From the NCBI GenBank assembly GCA_032718475.1, contig JAUCBJ010001793.1:20227-84226 (forward strand): a stretch of DNA of 64,000 bases, in the 5' to 3' direction. Within the stretch, counting starts at the first letter, position 1. Each line of letters opens with the position of its first letter. Source of the stretch: Nemertoderma westbladi. Its lineage: Eukaryota; Xenacoelomorpha; Nemertodermatida; Nemertodermatidae. Under the pieces are notes generated by a model that was given only the letters and a program-made list of their open reading frames with translations, was not told the DNA's origin and ran no database searches. The translations under genes were made by a program, and so were the position numbers. Below are positions 37,201-46,200 of this stretch, piece after piece.

Positions 37201-40200
37201 ATACCCTAATACGCCAACTCGCTGAATATTGATTGCGAATACCCCTCCGTTTCGCGAATAGCCAATTGTACACGTATAACCTAATAAAAGCGTTTTGCAC
37301 AAACTGCGGGAGCGCTAAAGTCTTAACTTATTACTTTTAGATAGTCTTTGAAAGTACTCTATACAAAGTCCTAACCCGATAACTGTGTATTGTCATGGAA
37401 ACGTAATGGTTTCTTACCTGGACATCCATACAATGTATTTCAATTTATTGCACAGGCGACATATTATTATGTAGTGAGTGATTGCCGTGAAATGGAAAAC
37501 CTAGATATATTGACAATCGTTATTTCAAAATTCATCCGGTCTAATTGTTGATATACCCCAAATTGAGGTTCTAATAGTGAAACAATTTTATGGTTAAAGG
37601 GAAAACTCTATTTGTTTTTATGTAGAGTAATGCGTAATTTTATTCCACAAAGTTGCCTTTTCTTTTATAGCAGGTAAATTGCTATTGGTATTGCTATTGC
37701 TATTGCTATTGGTAAATAGCTATTTTTCTGAAATTTATATTGCTAATTTAATTATTTGGCATATTCTGTTTGTGGCGCAGACTATAATAATAATAACATT
37801 GTTGACATACAGTCTTTGAACCTTTCAGTCTTTCTCAGCAGTACTTTGTGGCTCGTCCCACATAATAAAAACTGAAACTTTGCTATGACAACACACCCGG
37901 TTCTTTTAAATTTGCGTGATTTGATTTATGCTCGCACCACTATTTGTAAGAAATATTAAAACTTATCTTACAGTATGCCAATGTAGTAATGGTATTAAAA
38001 TATAATTAAATTAATTTACATTATTAATGCTTCAGCTAAAAAATCGTTTCAGCTAAAAAATCGTATGTAATAAAAAAAATAAGAATATTTTTAATATGTG
38101 TATATGTAATATACAGTAGGTATTACTGCTAAGTTAGGCAGTAGGCCAGAGCGGGCTCCTTAAATACATGCAACTACTGTATTATAGTGTAGGTCAACTA
38201 TAAAACATTTAGCAATCCACAGTGAGTATCGACTGCAATAGGACACAACACACTGCTTTGTGTAACTAAAATTCATTCTCCTGATCCACCCCCTAACATA
38301 GCAGAGTGAGTAACCTTATTGTAGATATACCCTTAGGAAGCACTGGGAGAGCAATCAGCTTATGGGGTAATACATTAGAAACCAACAGCTTATGTGTGAG
38401 TAAACATTGACTTTCCTTATAGCCTACTAGTAAAACTTGGCAACCAATACGTTTTACTATGACTGTGTATAACATATTAAGCCATATTTCATCATGAACA
38501 CCAGCTGTTATTTTACCATTGCTTTTAATTTCGCGACAAAACAATGTCAAAAAACTAAATATATCGAATACCACACATAGAATCGATCTGAAATTTTGTA
38601 ACGCGATTATGAACCTCAAAAGCAATGTACTTGCAAAATTTCATCAAAATCGCCAGGCAGGAAGTGCCTTAACCTAGATAATTATCAGTCAGTCAGTGTC
38701 AGTCAATGTAATGTATCCTGAAGATTCTTACAGTAAGTATCCCGCTGTCAAGCGGGCTCCTAATAATTAGTGCATTATAGGCGTACCTTTTACGAGGTCG
38801 GTATTGCAATTTTGGATTAAATTCGTCAAAGTTAATAGTATATGAGGCAGGTTTTCAGTAACACTCACTTTATTTTACACTTCTGAAATATTAGTAAGAT
38901 AAAGTTATATTAAAATTATCTTATAATTGATTACTGGATGGTTTGCTGAAATAAAAATTAGATATAATCAAAACATTTTCCGTTCTGATGGAACTTTTTT
39001 TTAGATGTTCAACAAATTTATTTAACCATTTAAACTTCGGGATCCCGTTTCAAAAAAGTCGGAATCGGGATTCGATATTTCGCTGGAATCCCTGTTTTTC
39101 GGTTTTTTTTTAAACATTAGTGCATTGATGAAGCCAGAAGTCTTCCGATTGTTTAAATATAAAATCTGATTTAAATAAAAAAATCTGATTTAAATAAGAA
39201 AATTGATTTAAATGGGTGACTACAAAACAAAGACCAAAGACCTAAATAATAAAGACCTGCATAATCTTTGAAACATGTGTTAACTTTCGTTTACTGTTTT
39301 GGTTCTCCCAACAAGCCTCTGTAACATGCTCCTTTACTAACCTGTTCCTTTAAATGGCAATGTAACCTAACGCTCTTTGGCACCTGTACAAAACAAAGAG
39401 GTAAAGTCGCGTTACGTCCTAAAGGGGATTAGGTCCCATTGCCATACAGCGTTAGGTCCCATTGGTGTAATATTATGGGTTTGTTCAGAAGTGGAAAAAA
39501 TGGGAGCGCGTCACCGGGGGTTGAACCAGCGCTATACGCACGTTTCGGCCTAACAGGCCTCATCAGTAGCGCTAACCAGCTCAGCCACTAGCCCCTGACA
39601 CTCGCAGTCCCACCTAATCCACTTCTATTGAACGGGCAGTCTTAAGTTGCAAATATTCTATCTCTAACAGCGGACCTAACGGCCTCAAGTATGCTAGAGT
39701 GAAACAGGAGGGAAGTACAAATAAATAAATATTCAGCTCGGTATTGCTGCCAGGTGATATTAATTAAATAAATTGGAGAAGAGCTGTTGCAACTGTAATT
39801 AAAGGTGTAATATTATTATGGGTTTGTTCAGAAGTGGAAAAAATGGGAGCGCGTCACCGGGGGTTGAATCAGCGCTATACGCACGTTTCGGCCTAACAGG
39901 CCTCATCAGTAGCGCTAACCAGCTCAACCACTAGCCCCTGACACTCACATTCCCACCTAATCCACTTCTAATCCTAATCCACTGCGAGTGTCAGGGGCTA
40001 GTGGCTGAGCTGGTTAGCGCTACTGATGAGGCCTGTTAGGCCGAAACGTGCGTATAGCGCTGGTTCAACCCCCGGTGACGCGCTCCCATTTTTTCCACTT
40101 CTGAACAAACCCATAATATTACACCTTTAATTACAGTTGCAACAGCTCATCTCCAATTTATTTAGGTCCCATTGCCATTTACAGGAGCAGGTTAGTAAAG

Positions 40201-43200
40201 GAGCAGGTTACAGAGGCGTGTTTGGGGAACCAAAACAATAAACGAAAGTTAACACATGTGTTTCATACAGGTCTTTGTTTTTTGGGTCTTTGCTTTTTAG
40301 TCACCCGATTTAAATGAAAAAAAATCTGATTTAAATCAAATAAATCTGATTTAAACAAAAAAATCTGATTTTTTTATTTAAAAAAAAATCATGATTTTTA
40401 TCAACCCTGCACCCATGACATTTGCTAGATCATCCGCATCTTCAAGGCCAGTGTCCTTTAAGATGCGTCTCAAGAAAGTCATGGGCTGTCCACCATGCTT
40501 ATTCAGTCCATGAGGCTGCCAAAGTATAAGTTTATGCACTGGCTGGTCCTCACGGTGAAAGCAATGTCCTGCAAAGCGGAGGCGATTTTGTTCTAGTGTC
40601 AAGCTTGGGGGAACCAATGAGACACCTCCAATGTTATATAGTGTCTGGTTGGAGATGTGTGCATTGTACTTGACACAATGTACCCGGCGTAGCATTCTTG
40701 TGAATGTGCCATCCAGAGATTTGGTGTCCTCAGCAGTTAGAGCCCAGCATGGACTCCCATAGAGGAGTACTGGAACTACTGCTGCTCTAAATAATCGGAC
40801 CTTAAGTTTCCGATTAATTCTCGGTGACTTCCAAATCCTGCAAAGCATATTCAAGGCTGCCCAATGCTTTCCCTTACGTATTCGAAGGTCCTCATCTGAC
40901 TTCCGGATCCATGATCCCAGGTAACAGAAGTCGTCCACATGCTCAAGCATACCATCCTTTGAGCTTATGCTCATCCGATCAGAGACTTGCTGAGGACTTT
41001 CAAAGTTAACTGTCAAAATTTTGGTCTTTCTGGAGTTAATAAAAAGACCAACACTAGAAGCAGCATGTTCTAATGAGCTGAGGAGCCGTTGGGCTCCCTC
41101 TAGTGATTCTGAGAGTACTCCTAAGTCATCAGCAAAGTCTAGATCAGTTAGGTACTTGGCAGGATTTCCTCGACTTCTGGAGCCAGTAGGTGGAGTTATC
41201 ATCACCCCATCATCATTATGATGATCTAAGGACATGCGTAGAACATAGTCAACCACAATTATGAACAAGAATGGTGCAAGTGTGTCTCCCTGGAGGACGT
41301 CCCATAACACTTCAAATGGTTCTCTGTCACCGTCAACAGTAGAGACAAATGTTGTCGAACCATCGTATACTGATCTGATTGCTGCAATAATTTCATCAGG
41401 AATCCCATATAATGAAAGTATGCTGAACATACGTGAGAGAGAGACTGAATCAAAGGCCTTGAAGAAGTCAACAAAGATAACAGCCAGATGCCTATCTTTC
41501 TTTTTTGATAACTCTTCAATTATCCTTCGGGTATCCTATGGGCTCCATGGTCCCACGAATGCCGAATTGGCCGAATGCCAAAATAAGGATCACGAGACGA
41601 ATTACAGAAATGCTGAAATGTTTGATCCTGTTTAAACACTTAGTTAGTAGGCCTACAACATGAATAAACCATGCAGTTAGGTGTATAATAATTATGTTCG
41701 GGTTTGCAGTTAGATCAACATTAAATAGACCATGCAGTTAGGTGTATAATAATACTGTTCGGGTTTGCAGTTAGCACAACATTAATTAGACCTTGCAGTT
41801 AGGTGTATAGTAATACTGTTCAGGTTTGCAGTTAGCACAACATTAATTAGACCTTGCAGTTAGGTGTATAGTAATACTGTTCAGGTTTGCAGTTAGCACA
41901 ACATTAATAGACAATGCAGTTAGGGCTATGGTATATGTGTAGTCTTTACCACCCTTGTACTCTAGCGACCTTCCAGAGAATTTGTTAGTTAGGTGTATAG
42001 TTGATTTGCATGCGTCTGGAACAGTTAGCACTTTGGACGATAAAGAGCACGTTAGCGTTTCGAGTGGTTTGCCGGTATACGTGTGGAAGAGTTTAAGTGG
42101 GAAAGAGTGTGGAAGGGTTTACTTTGGGAAAGAGTGTGGAAGGGTTTACTTTGGGAAAGAGTGTGGAAGCGGAAGGGTTTACTTTGGGAAAGAGTGTGGA
42201 AGGGTTTACTTTGGGAAAGAGTGTGAAAGGATTTACTGTGGGAAAGAGTGTGGAAGGGTTTACTGTAGGAAAGAGTGTGGAAGAGTTTAAGTGGGAAAGA
42301 GTGTGGAAGGGTTTACTGCGGGAAAGAGTGTGGAAGGGTTTAAATGGGAAAGAATGTGGAAGGGTTTACTGTGGGAAAGAGTGTGGAAGGGTTTACTTTG
42401 GGAAAGAGCGTGGAAGGGTTTACTGTGGGAAAGAGTGTGAAAGGATTTACTTTGGGAAAGAGTGTGGAAGGGTTTACTTTGGGAAAGAGTGTGGAAGCGG
42501 AAGGGTTTACTTTGGGAAAGAGTGTGGAAGGGTTTACTTTGGGAAAGAGTGTGAAAGGATTTACTGTGGGAAAGAGGGTGGAAGGGTTTACTGTAGGAAA
42601 GAGTGTGGAAGAGTTTAAGTGGGAAAGAGTGTGGAAGGGTTTACTGTGGGAAAGAGTGTGGAAGGGTTTACTGTGGGAAAGAGTGTGGAAGGGTTTACTT
42701 TGGGAAAGAGTGTGAAAGGGTTTACTGTGGGAAAGAGCGTGGAAGGGTTTACTCTAGAAAATAGTGTGGAAGAGTTTAAGTGGGAAAGAGTGTGGAAGGG
42801 TTTACTTTGGGAAAGAGTGTGGAAGGGTTTACTTTGGGAAAGAATGTGGAAGGGTTTAATTTGGGAAAGAGTGTGGAAGCGGAAGGGTTTACTGTGGGAA
42901 AGAGTGTGGAAGGGTTTACTCTAGGAAAGAGTGTGGAAGAGTTTAAGTGGGAAAGAGTGTGGAAGGGTTTACTGTGGGAAAGAGTGTGGAAGGGTTTACT
43001 GTGGGAAAGAGTGTGGAAGGGTTTACTTTGGGAAAGAGTGTGAAAGGATTTACTGTGGGAAAGAGTGTGGAAGGGTTTACTGTAGGAAAGAGTGTGGAAG
43101 AGTTTAAGTGGGAAAGAGTGTGGAAGGGTTTACTGTGGGAAAGAGTGTGGAAGGGTTTAAATGGGAAAGAATGTGGAAGGGTTTACTGTGGGAAAGAGTG

Positions 43201-46200
43201 TGGAAGGGTTTACTTTGGGAAAGAGCGTGGAAGGGTTTACTGTGGGAAAGAGTGTGAAAGGATTTACTTTGGGAAAGAGTGTGGAAGGGTTTAATTTGGG
43301 AAAGAGTGTGGAAGCGGAAGGGTTTACTTTGGGAAAGAGTGTGGAAGGGTTTACTTTGGGAAAGAGTGTGAAAGGATTTACTGTGGGAAAGAGTGTGGAA
43401 GGGTTTACTGTAGGAAAGAGTGTGGAAGAGTTTAAGTGGGAAAGAGTGTGGAAGGGTTTACTGTGGGAACGAGTGTGGAAGGGTTTACTGTGGGAAAGAG
43501 TGTGGAAGGGTTTATTTTGAGAAAGAGTGTGGAAGGGTTTACTCTAGGAAAGAGTGTGGAAGAGTTTAAGTGGGAAAGAGTGTGGAAGGGTTTACTGTGG
43601 GAAAGAGTGTGGAAGGGTTTATTTTGAGAAAGAGTGTGGAAGGGTTTACTCTAGGAAAGAGTGTGGAAGAGTTTAAGTGGGAAAGAGTGTGGAAGGGTTT
43701 ACTGTGGGAAAGAGTGTGGAAGGGTTTATTTTGAGAAAGAGTGTGGAAGGGTTTACTCTAGGAAAGAGTGTGGAAGAGTTTAAGTGGGAAAGAGTGTGGA
43801 AGGGTTTACTGTGGGAAAGTGTGTGAAAGGGTTTACTGTGGGAAAGAGTGTGGAAGGGTTTACTGTAGGAAAGAGTGTGGAAGGGTTTACTCTAGGAAAG
43901 AGTGTGGAAGAGTTTAAGTGGGAAAGAGTGTGGAAGGGTTTACTGTGGGAAAGAGTGTAGAAGGGTTTACTTTGGGAAAGAATGTGGAAGGGTTTATTTT
44001 GAGAAAGAGTGTGAAAGGGTTTACTGTGGGAAAGAGTGTGGAAGGGTTTACTGTAGGAAAGAGTGTGGAAGGGTTTACTCTAGGAAAGAGTGTGGAAGAG
44101 TTTAAGTGGGAAAGAGTGTGGAAGGGTTTACTGTGGGAAAGAGTGTGGAAGGGTTTACTTTGGGAAAGAATGTGGAAGGGTTTATTTTGAGAAAGAGTGT
44201 GAAAGGGTTTACTGTGGGAAAGAGTGTGGAAGGGTTTACTGTAGGAAAGAGTGTGGAAGGGTTTACTCTAGGAAAGAGTGTGGAAGAGTTTAAGTGGGAA
44301 AGAGTGTGGAAGGGTTTACTGTGGGAAAGAGTGTAGAAGGGTTTACTTTGGGAAAGAGTGTGGAAGGGTTTACTTTGGGAAAGAGTGTGGAAGGGTTTAC
44401 TGTGGGAAAGAGTGTGGAAGGGTTTATTTTGAGAAAGAGTGTGAAAGGGTTTACTGTGGGAAAGAGTGTGGAAGGGTTTACTGTAGGAAAGAGTGTGGAA
44501 GGGTTTACTGTAGGAAAGAGTGTGGAAGAGTTTAAGTGGGAAAGAGTGTGGAAGGGTTTACTGTAGGAAAGAGTGTGGAAGGGTTTACTCTAGGAAAGAG
44601 TGTGGAAGAGTTTAAGTGGGAAAGAGTGTGGAAGGGTTTACTGTGGGAAAGAGTGTAGAAGGGTTTACTTTGGGAAAGAGTGTGGAAGGGTTTACTTTGG
44701 GAAAGAATGTGGAAGGGTATACTTTGGGAAAGAGTGTGAAAGGGTTTACTGTGGGAAAGAGCGTGGAAGGGTTTACTGTGGGAAAGAGTGTGGAAGGGTT
44801 TACTGTGGGAAAGAGTGTGGAAGGGTTTACTGTGGGAAAGAGTGTGGAAGGGTTTACTTTGGGAAAGAGTGTGGAAGGGTTTAAGTGGGAAAGAGTGTGG
44901 AAGGGTTTACTGTGGGAAAGAGTGTGGAAGGGTTTACTGTGGGAAAGAGTGTGGAAGGGTTTAAATGGGAAAGAGTGTGGAAGGGTTTATTTTGAGAAAG
45001 AGTGTGGAAGGGTTTACTCTAGGAAAGAGTGTGGAAGAGTTTAAGTGGGAAAGAGTGTGGAAGGGTTTACTGTGGGAAAGAGTGTGGAAGGGTTTACTGT
45101 GGGAAAGAGTGTGGAAGGGTTTAAATGGGAAAGAGTGTGGAAGGGTTTACTGTGGGAAAGAGTGTGGAAGAGTTTAAGTGGGAAAGAGTGTGGCAGGGTT
45201 TACTGTGGGAAAGAGTGTGGAAGGGTTTACTGTGGGAAAGAGTGTGGAAGGGTTTACTGTGGGAAAGAGTGTGGAAGGGTTTAAATGGGAAAGAGTGTGG
45301 AAGGGTTTACTGTGGGAAAGAGTGTGGAAGAGTTTAAGTGGGAAAGAGTGTGGAAGGGTTTACTGTGGGAAAGAGTGTGGAAGGGTTTACTGTGGGAAAG
45401 AGTGTGGAAGAGTTTAAGTGGGAAAGAGTGTGGAAGGGTTTACTGTGGGAAAGAGTGTGGAAGGGTTTACTGTGGGAAAGAGTGTGGAAGGGTTTAAATG
45501 GGAAAGAGTGTGGAAGGGTTTACTGTGGGAAAGAGTGTGGAAGAGTTTAAGTGGGAAAGAGTGTGGAAGGGTTTACTGTGGGAAAGAGTGTGGAAGGGTT
45601 TACTGTGGGAAATGGTGTGGAAGGGTTTACTGTGGGAAATGGTGTGGAAGGGTTAATGTTCAGACTGTTCATGGTGTTATATTGGGGCGGGGGGGGGGGG
45701 GGGGGGGTATTTTTCAACGACAATTTCTACGTCATTTGTCGATTTATTCAATCCATCCTATTTCCATATATTCTTATATAACATACAAATTTTCCTTTAC
45801 AATAAATTTTATCTTTAGTAATTTTTCATTTCTGTTTTTTCATTTTCACACTATTTTGTGATCCGCAGGCGAACTTTGCTGGTCATTCTTGCGACAGATG
45901 CTTGGACGAAGAAATGTTTGGTCTGAATTGCGACCAGAGGTGCCCGAATTGTGGCGAACACGCCCATTGTAGTAACGGCCCCACGGGTAACGGGACCTGT
46001 GTCTGCAATTGGGGTTTCCAAGGTGATGGATGTGGTCCAGGTAGGTTGACTACAGCCCAGATAGCAACTGTTTCCGATGCGGACATTGTAGGATATCCAT
46101 CAAATCCGAAATATATTTTTATACTTTTGTTGGTTTCATGGACTATAAATATTCAAACGATGAGAAATTTCAGATAGCTGGGGGCTTGAAGCTAACCTAA

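Larger units (their letters stand above)
39160..40409. mobile_element. Long inverted-repeat element containing three ribozyme SINEs
   Basis: Outer arms of about 210 bp pair (39160-39370 with 40165-40385). They share AAATCTGATTTAAAT, TTAACTTTCGTTTA, TGTTTTGGTTC, CCTCTGTAAC and CTCCTTTACTAACCTG blocks in inverted orientation. The right end is ATGATTTTTATCAACCCTG (40391-40409), a hAT-like CAGGGTTG terminus; the left end lacks it. An inner inverted repeat of about 200 bp (39767-39975 with 39980-40165) carries one SINE per arm, and a third SINE copy sits at 39.46-39.63 kb. It abuts, and probably inserted into, the RTE copy at 40.41 kb. No transposase is encoded. Confidence 0.75.

Noticed and set aside
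42078-45861. Many overlapping frames with GKSVEGFTV repeats
   Set aside because: Satellite-derived; the frame shifts at every 26-bp unit, so no single reading frame is maintained.
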